The notes under the pieces are model-generated. The model saw only the letters and a program-made list of their open reading frames with translations, searched no databases and was not told the origin of the DNA. Below, piece by piece: positions 34,157 through 45,005 of a stretch of DNA of 64,000 nt. This DNA is from Diphasiastrum complanatum (lineage: Eukaryota > Streptophyta > Lycopodiopsida > Lycopodiales > Lycopodiaceae): positions 1 through 64,000 of the forward strand of contig MU832016.1 of the NCBI GenBank assembly GCA_029204225.1. The letters are read 5' to 3'. A program made the position numbers and the translations under genes. Position 1 is the stretch's first letter. Each line of letters opens with the position of its first letter.

Positions 34157-35191
34157 ATGGGATATGCTGGAGCATACCTTCTAGAAGCTAGTGAGAGATT
34201 GAATTCTACAAATTATGCTATTTGGAAGGTTAGGATGGAGTCACTCTTGGTGCTCCAAGACCTTCATGAGTTCTTGATTGAAGATGAAGATGAACCTCTA
34301 GGTGCACAGGAGTTAGCTAGATACAAGAAGAGATCTAGGCTTGCACTTCATTGTGTGAAGATGAATGTGAGCAATGATTTGTTGAGAGAAGTATCAGCTT
34401 GTACTAATGCTAAAGAGGCTTGGGAGTCTTTAAAATCAATCTATGAGTCTAGCAACACTTCTAGAGTTATTATGCTTAGAAATCAAATTTTGCAAAGCAT
34501 GAGGAGAAGTGAGGAGAGTGCACAGGATTATGTACTCAGAATCAAGTCTCTAAATAGGGAGTTGGCTTCCATTGGAGAGAAGATTCATGATGGAGAGCTT
34601 GTACAAATTGTCCTTAATGGTCTAGGAGATGACTTTGCAAATTTGGTCCAAAGTTTTGCCATCCAAGACACTTTGCCAACTATAGAAAAACTTCATAGTG
34701 TATTAGTGGCTGAAGAGTGTAGGATGCTCCATGCAAAATCTAGGATGAGTTCCTTGTCTTTGCAGGATGGTGATGAGAAAGCCAATTTCTCATTCAAGGG
34801 CAAAAAGAAGACCAATGGAAAGAAGAAGCATCCAAAGGAGGCCAAAGAAGAGGATGACGCATCCAGTTCAAAGGACAAGTTAAAGCAAAAATGCTTCTTT
34901 TGTGGAAAGAAGGGGCATTATGCATCTAAATGCTACAAGAGGCTAAGAGCACAAGTGGAGGAGGACAAACAAGGAAACCTTGCAAAGGAGGAGGAGGAGG
35001 ATGAAGTAGATGTATTCTTGATGGCATCTACATCCTCACCAACAAGCAATAGCGATTCAAGAGACAATTGGTGGATCGACAGTGGGGCTAGCTCCCACAT
35101 GTCTTGTGAAAAGGACTTTTCTCAACCTTACACTCATTCAATGATGCTAAAAAATTTGTCTTTATTGCAAATGATGAAGAGTGTAGGATAG
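34157..35191 (+). CDS. Copia gag (with start of protease)
   Basis: The first ATG of this frame is at 34157 (MGYAGAYLLEASERLNSTNY), giving 344 residues; upstream in-frame codons have no ATG. It contains a UBN2-type gag core: YAIWKVRMESLL, CTNAKEAWESLKSIYESS, NQILQSMRRSEESAQDYVLR and VLNGLGDDFANLV. A Lys-rich linker follows, then a CCHC knuckle CFFCGKKGHYASKC, then the protease start WWIDSGASSHMS with the catalytic DSG. It forms the virus-like particle and binds RNA. The frame shifts by one base near 35118; the true continuation (FSTLHSFNDAKKFVF) is in the -1 frame. Gag itself is undamaged. Confidence 0.9.
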   Translation: MGYAGAYLLEASERLNSTNYAIWKVRMESLLVLQDLHEFLIEDEDEPLGAQELARYKKRSRLALHCVKMNVSNDLLREVSACTNAKEAWESLKSIYESSNTSRVIMLRNQILQSMRRSEESAQDYVLRIKSLNRELASIGEKIHDGELVQIVLNGLGDDFANLVQSFAIQDTLPTIEKLHSVLVAEECRMLHAKSRMSSLSLQDGDEKANFSFKGKKKTNGKKKHPKEAKEEDDASSSKDKLKQKCFFCGKKGHYASKCYKRLRAQVEEDKQGNLAKEEEEDEVDVFLMASTSSPTSNSDSRDNWWIDSGASSHMSCEKDFSQPYTHSMMLKNLSLLQMMKSVG

Positions 35192-35742
35192 ATGGTGTTG
35201 GCACCATCTCTTTGTATCTAGAATCCTCAAAATGCATGGATCTAGAAAATGTCCTTTATGTACCATCAATCACCAAGAATATGCTTAGTGTTGGTCTACT
35301 CTTAGAAAGTGGCTTGGATGTCCACTTTAAGCATGGTGTTTGCTTCATCTTGAAGAATGATGTTTGCATTGCAAAGGGATTTAAACATGGAAGATTGTTT
35401 AAGTTGGAAGCTAGTGTTGCTTTTGAAAGAATGAGCTTGGCGAAGGAGGAGATCACTCAAGAGGAGATCTTGGCAAAGTGTGATCTTGCTTGCATTGAGG
35501 AGGAGCATCAAAAGGAGGAAGATCTTGAGGATCAGCCTCAAAGCATGAGAGTTCCAAGGGAGTCCTCAATGACAATGGTCGATTCATCAAATTGCATGCA
35601 AATTGTCCATTCAAGTGTGCATCTTGCAAGGGTGGTGAGCATTGGAGAGTCTACTATCTTTGAATACTTTTTGGAAAGTATTAGTAGACATGAGGTGACT
35701 TGTTTCTTACCTTTAAGATCCATGGTGTTTATTACTTTGTAG
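35120..35742 (+). pseudogene. Copia protease remainder and pre-integrase segment
   Basis: The frame after the shift reads DGVGTISLYLESSKCMDLEN, then VLYVPSITKNMLSVGLLLES and HGRLFKLEAS. This is the normal tail of Copia protease leading to the pre-integrase zinc region. After about 35500 the sequence turns into an acidic, unrecognised stretch (EEEHQKEEDLEDQPQ), so the zinc HHCC domain and integrase catalytic core are missing. Confidence 0.8.
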
Positions 35743-35751
35743 GACAAGACA

Positions 35752-36312
35752 ATGAAATGGGATGCTTTGAAATCTACATTTGTTGTTGATAAAGCAATTT
35801 CATTGGATAACTATTTTTGTAATAGTTTGAATAGAGTCATAAAAGATGAAACATCATTTGCTTTGGAAATCTTTGTGTCCACATGCTTTGTGCATGATCA
35901 TTCCAATGTAAGGACCAAAGATTATCCTATTTCAATGATAGGAATAATGGTAGTGTTTTGCTCTTCAAGTAGAGATTGTAGAATCTACTTGTTTTCAACC
36001 AAAGAATATGTCAATGGTGGAAATGTGATCTTTCAAGAGTGGAAGATTTGTAAACTTGAAGAAGCACCTTTGGATCAACACATTATTCAATTCATTGATG
36101 TTTTGGAGTCAAGTCAAGTGGAGGATCAAGCTCAAGACCCGAGGACTCCAAGAAGAACCTTGAGTATCAAGATGGAGCCATCTAGGCTCAATCATATGGA
36201 TCAAGCAAGACAAGTTGTCTTTGGCAACATTATTTATGCACTTAATATTTTAATTGATGTATCTTCAAGTGCACATAATGCATTGGAATCCATGGCTTGG
36301 CATGATGTTTAG
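35752..36312 (+). pseudogene. Remnant with Copia integrase tail
   Basis: This 186-codon frame contains FCSSSRDCRIYLFSTKEYVN followed by GGNVIFQEWKIC, matching the end of Copia integrase (YRxxxPSTxxVxxxRDVxFxE). It then has a polar linker with TPRRTLSIKMEP. The first half (LDNYFCNSLNRVIKDETSFA) is not recognised. No RT or RNase H follows before the 3' LTR. Confidence 0.55.
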
Positions 36313-36510
36313 TTTTGAAGTGTGCTACATGTATATAGCCACATTTATGGAACATCTTGTAAGGGATCCTCTAAGAGGTGGTGAAAGATCCTTCATGGAC
36401 ATCATTCTCTATTGGAGTCTCAAAACTTCCTTGTTTGTAGCTGGATTTTTTAGACACTTCTAAAAGCATTCATTCATCTAGCAAGAGAGTTGTAGATAGA
36501 TCAAGCTAAA

Positions 36511-36522
36511 TTTGAGGAGGAG
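36511..36522 (+). other. Polypurine tract
   Basis: TTTGAGGAGGAG immediately precedes the TGTGAAG start of the 3' LTR. Confidence 0.7.
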
Positions 36523-37224
36523 TGTGAAGAATTGCCAAAAATTGACAAATCTAGCTTGATCAAAAACCATGTAGAATAGTGTAAATTGTGTACACAAGTG
36601 GGTCCCACACATGTGACGCCATGGTGCCACATGGGAAACCCATCCTAATGTAGGTTAGGTCAAGTCAAGAGAGTTGGTCATGTCTATTTGGTGGTCATCC
36701 CTACTTTATAGGACCTACACCTAAGTTTAAGGTGAAAATTTGACCAATTAGCTACCTACCAAGCATAACTCTAGGAAATAGACTAGGGTTTCATTTTAGG
36801 TCAAGGAGAGTGAGTTAACTTCCTTATTACATGCTGGAAATCCACCTAACTTCAAGAAGGAAGTCGAATTTGCTATGTATTCCCTCTCTCCATAGTGAGA
36901 AGATAGAAAATTTTTTGGAGCTCATTGGCAATCTCAAGCTAGTTCACTATGTACATTGAGTTTTTGTGATCCAAATGAAACCAAATCAATTTCTACTTGT
37001 TTCTCAGGTTGAAGGCCGTACTACAGCCTGTATTACACACGTGTGGTCTCGGATTTCAATGTTTATCAATGCTTTTGATTGTTAATGCTTGTTGTTTGTC
37101 AAATTGCCAATCTAGATCAACTTTTTTGTGTCTAGTTTTTTGATAGATTGTTAAGCAAGCATCCGATCACTCTTGTGGATCTTTTGTAGATCCATTTATG
37201 GTCCTAAAGTACAGTACTTTCACA
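36523..37224 (+). repeat. Full 3' LTR (702 bp)
   Basis: It runs from TGTGAAGAATTGCC to GTACTTTCACA, with 6-bp terminal inverted repeats TGTGAA/TTCACA. Its last 276 bases equal the 5' LTR remnant with three differences. It abuts the truncated minus-strand Copia at 37225. Confidence 0.9.
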
Positions 37225-37244
37225 CCACGAAATCGGTCCCCCTG

Positions 37245-37724
37245 CTAGATAGAAACAGAACTTGGGGGTAGATTTTCTGGTAGAGACTGTTCCTCCACAA
37301 TCTGAATCGGAGTAGCCTCACAGTATGAGTGGGAGTAGCCTCGTAGGATGAATGGGTCGATAGCATTTTCATCATAACATAAAATGTGATCTAAACTTTC
37401 CTGAATATATCTCATCACTCTCTTTAATGCTTTCCAATGAGAGATCCTAGGATTAGACATGAATTGTGCTAACAGTGTATGCTAAATCTGGTCTAGTACA
37501 CAGCATTGCATACATTGGTGAGGATCTGCGGACGTTTGGTTGACCAAGATACAATGATGCTTCTTATTGAATTTCTCCATATCTGCTTGAGCTAGCTTGG
37601 TCTGGTCTGATGATAGGTATTGTCGGCTGTTCGGCTTCAGTAGATGTACTTGCAGGTTCTGTAGAAGAAACATTATCGTTGGAAGAATCCATGCTATGTA
37701 AAATAGGATGAAATGACATAGCAT
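37245..37724 (-). pseudogene. Copia RT end and RNase H start
   Basis: It reads CMQCCVLDQI, then a frame change to MSNPRISHWKALKRVMRYIQ and LDHILCYDENAIDPF, then a degraded RGYSHSYCEATP where YSDADWA would stand. This is the segment from RT thumb into RNase H. The RT catalytic region is missing. The tail is truncated by the neighbouring element. Confidence 0.75.
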
Positions 37725-37793
37725 CGTTTATCGATGGTTGTTTGAAATCGTAGTATGTATGTTCTTGAAATATTACATCCCCAGAGACAAATA

Positions 37794-38950
37794 CTACATT
37801 GGTGGATGGATCATAAACTTTATAAGCTTTATGTTCATCAGAATAGCCAACGAAAATACATTTATTTTTTCTATGATCCGGCTTCTTCCTAAGTTGTTTA
37901 GGAATGTGAACAAAACATATACAACCAAAGTCTTATAAATGGCTGACATTAGGTTTGTGTCCATGCCAAACTTCACGAGAGTTTTGTTGTTGACGGCTTT
38001 GGTGTTGGATCTGTTCTGCGCGTAACAGGCTATGGCAGTAGCTTCTGCCCAGAACTTCGCAGGTAGGTGTGCTTGATGTAGCATGGATCTGGCTGAGTTG
38101 AGAAGAGTTTGATTCTTCCTTTCTGCAATCCCATTTTGTTGAGGTGAATAGGAAGTAGTGAACTGTCTTCTAATTCCATGTTCAGCCATGTAGTCATCTC
38201 GTTAGAGAGGTATTCATTGCCACCATCAGTTCAGAATGCCTTCACTTTCGTAGATGTTTGTGTCTCTGCCATGGCCTTCAATCTCTTAGAGCATTCAAAG
38301 GCTTCAGATTTGTGCTTAATGAACATGACTGTAGACCATCTAGAATTATTATCTATGAAAGTGATAAAATAGATTGCATCTCCTAAGGATGACATTAAAC
38401 CACAAAGATCGTTATGTACAAGATCCAGTACATGCTTTGTTTTAATGGAATATGATTTGGGAAACTTGCTTCTAGAGTGTTTGCCATAGACACATAATTC
38501 ACAAACGAAAGATTTCCTATCTAATGAAGAAGAGAAATACAATCCATCAGCTAAATTATTACAATGCATATAGGAAAGTGATTTTGTATTCACGTGTCCA
38601 AATCGACTATGCCACAGAATAGCATTATCGTTTACATTTTCATTAGAGATACTAGCTAATGCAACTGAATTAGAGAGTACGTAAAGATTTCCGACTCTAG
38701 TGCATGTAGTCAGAGTAGTATCTTCCTCGAATATTGTACACTGCTCAGATGAGAAAGTAACAGTGTAGCCCTCATCAGTTATCTTAGAGACTGATAATAG
38801 GTTCTTTGATAGCTGAGGAACGTGAAAGGACGTTGGAAACACAAATAGATAGATCGTTGATGAATGTGATCTTGATTGTCTCTTTGCCTTCAACGCGTAT
38901 GGTGCTTGAATCTCCGAGGTAGATGAATTGATCTCTACTATAAGCTGCAT
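37794..38950 (-). pseudogene. Copia protease tail, pre-integrase and integrase
   Basis: The frame 38950-38231 gives VPQLSKNLLSVSKITDEGY, then ILWHSRFGHVNTKSLSYM and FVCELCVYGKHSR (the HHCC zinc region: H..H..C..C), then DLVHNDLCGLM and YFITFIDNNSRW (integrase core start). After a break near 38200, 38189-37794 gives GIRRQFTTSYSPQQNGIAER and NQTLLNSARSMLHQA, the catalytic Glu region. Only one frame break separates the two halves. The protease active site itself is upstream and damaged. Confidence 0.85.
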
Positions 38951-39008
38951 ACTCGGTAAACCATTCCTTGCGAGAGGTCATGTGTTGGGTAGCGCCGCTG
39001 TCCAGGTT

Positions 39009-39603
39009 CTAGCTATCACAGTCTTCGTTGTTGTTGTTGTAAGCCATTAACAAATGTGTATCTTGCTCAACGTTGGAGGAGTCTGGCTGCTGTTGTTGTT
39101 GCTTCTTCGTCTCGTTGTAGATCCGGATATAACACTCCTTGATGTCGTGATTGGCTCTCTTCCAATATCTGCAGAAAAGCTTCTTTCGTGATCCACTATT
39201 CTCACCTTCAGTATGAGGCTTCAATTGTCGCTGCTGCACTTGATTCTTACCCTTGGAGTAGTGTTTCTTCTTGGTTAGAGTCATGGATTTGTCTTTGATA
39301 GACAGGCTGCTAGTCTTTCTCCGCATTTCTTCTTGAAGAAGATGACCAATCACCTTTTGAAGAGTGAGGTCGGGTTGTGTGGAGATCGTCAGCTAAGGTC
39401 TTCTAATCTTTGATCTTCCAAGTCTTTGCTTGATCACCATCTTCTGGTTTCAGGTTAGCACCTTCTACTACATCCCAAAGAACTCTATCTATCAACATCA
39501 TCCGGTGTTTTAACTTTCAGATGTAGAAGTTAGAAACGTTGAACTTGTTAATGATTCTAGCTTCGCTGAATGATGAAGACGAAGAGCTACCTATATGAGA
39601 CAT
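39009..39603 (-). pseudogene. Copia gag with internal deletion
   Basis: An ATG at 39603 opens MSHIGSSSSSSFSEARI, then NKFNVSNFYI and LKHRMMLIDRVLWDVVEGAN, a DUF4219-like N-terminus. The central gag is deleted; the frame resumes at GHLLQEEMRRKTSSLSIK and ends in a degraded zinc knuckle CRYWKRANHDIKEC. It is followed by a Gln- and Asn-rich tail. Confidence 0.75.
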
Positions 39604-39666
39604 ACTAATAGTAATACAAATAGATACAAATAGAACACACTTAATCTCTCAGTTTATATGAGCTAC

Positions 39667-39678
39667 GCTCTGATACCA
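39667..39678 (-). other. Primer binding site (initiator Met-tRNA)
   Basis: The minus strand reads TGGTATCAGAGC three bases after the LTR end CCCCATCA. Confidence 0.85.
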
Positions 39679-39681
39679 ATC

Positions 39682-40771
39682 TGATGGGGCAAGGGATATA
39701 GAAGAACGCGAATGGAGAAAAGAGCAGGAATATTGTAAAACAACTCTCCCATTACAATCAGTTGCTAGATGCAAAAACAATCTAATAGAAAGCTTATGCT
39801 AAATATAATCATAGCTTTAAGTGTTCTAATTGCCCAACAGGATCTTAAAAATTAGTTCATACTCACAAAAATGAGAGAACAGTCCACCGAAGAGATTAGA
39901 AATGGTTTGTGTGTGGTATTTCTGAAAAACAAATTCAATGTCAAGTTTGGTTCTGAAATAGATGGAAAGAGCAGTATGATATCGCGAGTTCTTCAGGCGT
40001 CAAAGACAGCCATCGTCTGATCAGAAACTGAGGAGTCGTAGACGTCTGTGTTCTGATCAAAGTAAATAAACAAGCGCGATCAAATAGCGATAAAATGCAT
40101 TCAATCACAACAAGCATTCATCTACGTCATACACATATAGAAAAGCATGTTGCTACTATATTACATTGAAGCACAATAAAATAGCAATTACAACCAGAAA
40201 TGATAGAGTAACTAGGAGGCTCAAATAATACGTCTCATGGATGGAGCATCTCAAGTGATCTATGCTAGAAGATTGCATCCATGTATTAGTACATTAAATG
40301 TTTGTCACCTAATTAGGTAAGCTGTTGTATGTGGAAGTATATGGCTTTTGTGAAAACTATACATAGTGTATACTGTCAAGCCATAGGGAATGTTGACATG
40401 GACGAGGACGTCGCAAATTCTCTCACTTTGCATTTTACGTGAAGTGGTTTTCTCTCACTTCGCAAATTTCGGGAAGTGGTTGGGAACGTCCGGTTGTAAT
40501 AACTACAACACAAGGTAGTTGTAGAAATTTTGTAGGATATAATCCTAGAATCCTCATCAGAAAACTACTTCTGATTGTTTGAGTTCTTGTAGCCAACGTT
40601 ATCACGCTCAACGACTGTAAGCTGAAGTTATCACTTCAAACATTTTTACTCACGGTTTGATATTAATCAGAGTGCAAATTTTCATTCACTACTGTATCGT
40701 TTCATTGTGCATTTGTTTGAATCATTCAATTTGAATATTCTGTTGTTGTTTATTGTGCTTCCAATCCTACA
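39682..40771 (-). repeat. Copia 5' LTR
   Basis: The LTR end ...TTGCCCCATCA at 39682 is fixed by the PBS. The far end is less sure; TGTAGGATTGG at 40771 gives about 1090 bp, like the solo LTR. Blocks match the LTRs at 433, 8024 and 57757. The TATAAATA stretch seen in sister copies is deleted here (near 40270). Confidence 0.7.
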
Positions 40772-40816
40772 CGCACCCGCTCAAGCTTCCGCTGACTAAC
40801 CTATCAATTTTCGACA

Positions 40817-40970
40817 ACACATACAGATACTTATACATACACATACACATACACAGACAAACACATACACAGACAAACACATACACATACACATACACAT
40901 ACATATAAATTTATATACACACACACATACATACACATATACATACATTACAAATACACGTACACATGCA
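40817..40970. repeat. Degenerate (TACACA)n simple repeat
   Basis: A run of CATACA, ACAGAC and TACACA hexamer variants spans about 150 bases. Confidence 0.85.
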
Positions 40971-41446
40971 TCAACAAATACATACAAATTCACATACACG
41001 TATTAATACTTTTTTTTCTTATCTCAAAAGAATAACTCTAATCAAAGTGTATGCATGAAATATGATATCAATAAACAAGACGATCAATATATCCCCACAA
41101 ATCTTTGCCTTGCAAATAAGAATTCAAATTCAATTTGTTACTAAAAGAAAAAGAAAATTAAATATTGCAATGTTCTAAAAGAATCAGATTTTAGAAAGAG
41201 ACTCATTTTAATGTTCAAATTCATCTTGGAGTGACATCTCATCTTGTAGCATATTGTCACAATAGCTTACCACTGCCTCACAAATTTAGCTAAAGACATA
41301 CACAAATATTTATAGATAATCTTTACTTGATGATATTTGTTGGTGGTGATGTTGGTTCACCTTTGCAAGGTCAAGAGCATGGACATGCATTCAAGAAAAG
41401 GAGAGGGACATTTTCTTTTGCTATTTATGACTTGCATGTAGCATGA

Positions 41447-41819
41447 ATGCAAGAAAAAGATAGCATGGACCTGAATTCCTTTTGGTGCACGCAACAAGAT
41501 TTGGAGGATCTTCACTTGGAGATTCTTACATTAAGTCAATTGAGCTTAACAGATAGTTTACTTCTCCAAAAGAATAAATCTACTACTCATACAATGTTGA
41601 GTAATTTGGTTGAATTTTTTGAAAGCAAGAATATGGATAGTAGTCAGCCAAAGAAAAACGTTTCATTTGAGGAACCTACGACAAGTAAAAAAATTTTTAA
41701 AGCTAAGGTGGATAAACCAATTGTTCCTCGAACTAGCTATGATTTTATTGAGGATCTCGAAAAATTTGCAACCAACTATTACTATTAAGGAATTGCTCGA
41801 AGATAATGTGTTTTATTAG
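41447..41819 (+). pseudogene. Gypsy gag-protease linker, tentative
   Basis: A 113-codon frame with SKNMDSSQPKKNVSFEEPTT and VPRTSYDFIEDLEKFATNYY. No zinc knuckle is visible. Position before the protease and polar composition suggest the spacer ahead of the protease. Confidence 0.4.
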
Positions 41820-41898
41820 AAGCAACTTAAAGAACTGTTGGTGAAAAAGAGAAGAAAAAAATTTAGGTTACCAGCAGTCAATGTAAATAAGATCAAGG

Positions 41899-42102
41899 TT
41901 GTTTGATAAAGGAGCTCCAGAAATTGAGGTCCAAATCAAAGGTGTATTATTTCAAATGTACCTATCGATTCAGGGAGTAAATATCATTACAGAGGAAATG
42001 GCTTATGATTTGGGATTAGCTCATATAACTCCTACAACCAAGTTTCTAAGATTGGCAGATCAGACTAGAAGAAAACCAATTGGCCTACTTAATAACATGT
42101 AA
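41899..42102 (+). pseudogene. Gypsy aspartic protease, active site broken
   Basis: The main frame reads EIEVQIKGVLFQMY...GVNIITEEMAYDLGL, a Gypsy protease lacking its DSG. The bases for PIDSG are present in another frame (41961-41975), so two nearby compensating single-base indels destroyed the active-site triplet while restoring the frame. Downstream, at 42120-42240, a MLLGRPWLYDA motif is readable in another frame. Confidence 0.75.
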
Positions 42103-42637
42103 GCTAAAATCAAAGGAGAAATGTTTTTGTTAAACTTTTTGGTTATAAAACCAATAACTATGCCTTCTTATCCCATGTTGTTAGGCAGACCATGGTTGTA
42201 TGATGCTGACGTAGTCACATATTGGAAAAAGAAGGAATTTTGATTTCCAATTAAGGGATCCAATCAAGCAAGAGATCTGTATGAAATGGTCAAAGGAAAA
42301 ATACGAGGGAGAAACTCAGTCTGATTTGAGATATACTTCGGATACTGAATTTTCTTCATCAGATGAACTGTTAATTATATAGGTATTTGATATCTGGAGT
42401 GTTACGAGATTGATGAAGACGAACCAGAGCACAATGGTAATCAAGGCCAAGAAATCTATGGCAAAAGTGAAGTCAATTCAAGCATGGGAATGATTGATAA
42501 GGATGAAATTCACAAGATCTCCATTGGTCTGGAAAAACAAGTCAATATATCATTGCATCTATCAAAATATAAAATGGGTATATACCAAGACCTATTAAGC
42601 CTTTCCAGTTCATCAAAGGCAATATTGATTAAACCCA

Positions 42638-43285
42638 ATGTATTTTTTAATGGTGAAAGCAGAGCTTGATAAATACTTGGAAGCAGACATTATTTATCCA
42701 GTTTTGAGTGGTGAATGGGTTTTCCCCATTGTCATTGTACCGAAGAAGAAGACAGAAAAAATTCGAGTATGCCAGGATTTTAGGAAACTCAATGAAGCAA
42801 CTAAAAAGGATTACCATCCCTTACCGTTTACAGATTCGATACTTGATAAAGTTGCAGGTTATGAGAAGTATAGTTTCCTGGATGGTTTCTCAGGATACAA
42901 TCAGGTCCAAATAAAGAAAAAAGATCGAGATAAGACTACCTTCACGACCGATTGGAGAACCTATGCATACACCAGAATGCCATTTGGACTTTGTAATGCA
43001 CCAGCAAGATGATGACAGATATATTTCAAGATTCTCTTAGGAAATTCCTTGAAATATTTATAGATGATTTTTTGTGTTTTCAGTTCTGCAAAGGATCATC
43101 CTGATAAACTTAGACAGACTCTACAAAGATGCAGAGAAACATCGATCTCATTGCATGTTGAAAAATGTTATTTTGGAATGTTACAAGGCATACTTCTTGG
43201 TCATCGAATATCGGAAAGAGCAATAGAAGTAGACCAAGATAAAGTCAAGATAATTGAAGCTCTGCAGCCACCTACAAACTTGTGA
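42638..43285 (+). pseudogene. Gypsy reverse transcriptase
   Basis: The first frame reads EWVFPIVIVPKKKTEKIRVC, DFRKLNEATKKDYHPLPF, SFLDGFSGYNQVQI and TRMPFGLCNAPA, all RT fingers/palm motifs with the first catalytic Asp. After a frame break near 43012 the sequence carries LEIFIDDFLCF (the YxDD motif as FIDD), then LRQTLQRCRETSISLHVEKC and LGHRISERAIEVDQDK. It would copy RNA into DNA; here it is split into at least two frames. Confidence 0.9.
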
Positions 43286-43289
43286 GAGT

Positions 43290-43528
43290 TAAGAGGGTTT
43301 CTTGGTCATTTGGGATACTACAGAAGATTTATCAAGGACTATGCTATTATGGCATCTCCTTTGAAAAAGCTTTTGAAGAAGAATGCCAATTATAATTGGG
43401 AGGACTACCAAAAAGCATTTGAGCTTTTGAAAGATAAGTTAAAATCAATTCCAATCTTTAGGCGGCCTAACTGGGATCAAAAATTTCATATTTGTGTGGA
43501 TACCTCATCCTTCCAGATGAGGAAGTAA
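43290..43528 (+). pseudogene. Gypsy RT thumb/RNase H start
   Basis: The frame GYYRRFIKDYAIMASPLKKL, then NWEDYQKAFELLKDKLKS and KFHICVDTSSFQ, is the connection into RNase H with the first catalytic Asp (CVDTS). The rest of RNase H is deleted: integrase sequence begins only about 150 bases later. Confidence 0.8.
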
Positions 43529-43701
43529 TTAGTAAGTAAGGATTCATGGTATTTGGATATTATCGAATATTTGCAAATTTGCAATGTCCAGTGGGAATGA
43601 CCAGGGAGGAGAAAAATGTCTTTCAACATCGAGTCGCTCCCTATACCATAATCTCAGGCATTTTGTATAAGATGGGAAATGATGAGGAACTTAGAAGATG
43701 A

Positions 43702-44830
43702 TTGGAGAAAGATCACATTCAACAAGTGATCAGATCCTCTCATGTAGAAGATGCAGGAAGCCATTTTGCAATGAAAAATACAGTAAAAAAGATTATCAAT
43801 GGAAAATACTGGCCAACAATGTATCAAGACGTTCATCAGTTTATTTTGAACTGTGATCCATGTCAACGAGTTGGCAAACCAATAGCTTCCAGCAATTGGC
43901 CCTTAGTTCAAATTTTTCCATTAGCACCCTTTGAAAAATGGGGGATTGATTTTGTGGGTCCTATCAAACCAGCTACAAGGCATAAGAAAAATTGATACAT
44001 ACTGGTACCCACAACTATTGCACTAAAATGGTTGAGGTTGAGGCAACAAAAGAAACGATGCTAAGACAGTTGCTCATTTTCTTTTTGTAAATATAATTAT
44101 CAGGTATGGATGGCCACTAGAATTGGTTAAGTAACCGTAAGGGGCACTCATTTTATCAATCAAACCATTGCAGAATTGCTAAAATATTTTATGATATCCA
44201 TCGAAGGACTACACCTTATAATTCAAAGCTAATGGGTTAACAAAAAGAGCTAATGGTAAATTCTATAAAATTTTAAATAAAATTACAGACTAGCATTCTA
44301 CGGATTGGGATACTAAATTACCATCTGTGCTTTGGGCTTATAGAAATACTAAGAAGATATCAACAAACAAAACCCCATTTTATTTGGTTTATGGGATGTA
44401 TCCAATACTACCTATTGAATTCGATGTTCCTACCTATCGAATTTAGGAATATGAGAGAGACGAATCTAATCAAATGATTAATGACAGACTACATAATATA
44501 TCTCGATTATAGGAAGATCTTGTCGGTCAAGTACGTAACATTGTGCTCTGCAAAAAACCTCTCAGGTTCAAGCTAAGAGAAAAGCAAGATATGATACTAA
44601 TTTGAGGAAAACTTCTCTGAAAGAAGGAGATCTTGCTTTATTATATGATAGTCGTCATATGAAGTTTCCAGGGAAGCTGCATAACAAGGTGGATGGGACC
44701 ATATAAGGTAATGGAACTATTTGACATTGGCTCTATTCAATTGGCAGACCTGCACAATAGACTATTGAATAATCGGGTAAATAGAGCCCGAGTGAAAAAA
44801 TACAATGAAGCTTCAAATATTTAATTTTTT
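43702..44830 (+). pseudogene. Gypsy integrase
   Basis: The H2C2 zinc region (SHFAMKNTVKKIINGKYWPT, NCDPCQRVGKP) and core start (PFEKWGIDFVGPIKPATR) are open at 43702-43995. Beyond this, stops and shifts accumulate, although RYGWPLELV, and later a KANxxxAxxY-like tail, can be followed to about 44830. The final C-terminal domain has no visible chromodomain. Confidence 0.8.
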
Positions 44831-45005
44831 TGATTTTATTTTCTTTATTTTGGTTTTATTTTTATGTTTTATTATGTCGTAGTTTTTAAAAGAAAATAAA
44901 CCTCTTGGTTTTACTTCAGCGATTTTCTTTATCCATGCTTTTCCAAGAGAAATTCATTCTTATTTTTCTTTCAATGAGGACGTTTCATAACCTAAGGGGG
45001 AGGAG

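Larger units (their letters stand above)
33077..37224 (+). mobile_element. Gag-only (TR-GAG-like) Copia element
   Basis: The 3' part of the 5' LTR (33077-33352), a perfect PBS, a leader, gag, the start of protease, an integrase tail and a full 3' LTR (36523-37224) follow in order. The integrase core, RT and RNase H are absent. The overlapping 276 bases of the two LTRs differ at only three positions, about 99 percent identity, so insertion was recent or gene conversion acted. The 5' LTR lacks its first 426 bases. Non-autonomous LTR elements that retain gag (TR-GAG class) are described in plants. This copy would need pol enzymes in trans. Confidence 0.8.
37225..40771 (-). mobile_element. Degenerate Copia element with 5' LTR and PBS
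   Basis: On the minus strand this has a 5' LTR (40771-39682), a perfect PBS (39678-39667), gag (39603-39009), protease/pre-integrase/integrase (38981-37794) and an RT-end/RNase H piece (37724-37245). Most of RT is deleted, and the 3' end is cut off at 37225 where the plus-strand LTR begins. The LTR family is the one seen at 433, 4563, 8024 and 57757. Confidence 0.85.
41447..45005 (+). mobile_element. Degenerate Ty3/Gypsy element
   Basis: Plus-strand segments follow the order protease (41899-42102), RT (42638-43285), RNase H start (43290-43528) and integrase (43702-44830), ending at a polypurine tract AAGGGGGAGGAG (44994-45005). Upstream 41447-41788 is a gag/linker-like frame. No LTR could be delimited with confidence. 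Stops are frequent. Confidence 0.8.

Noticed and set aside
35149-35155. AAAAAAT as a -1 frameshift slippery site between gag and protease
   Set aside because: The -1 frame already looks like genuine protease (FSTLHSFNDAKK) before the heptamer, so a one-base deletion near 35118 explains the break better.
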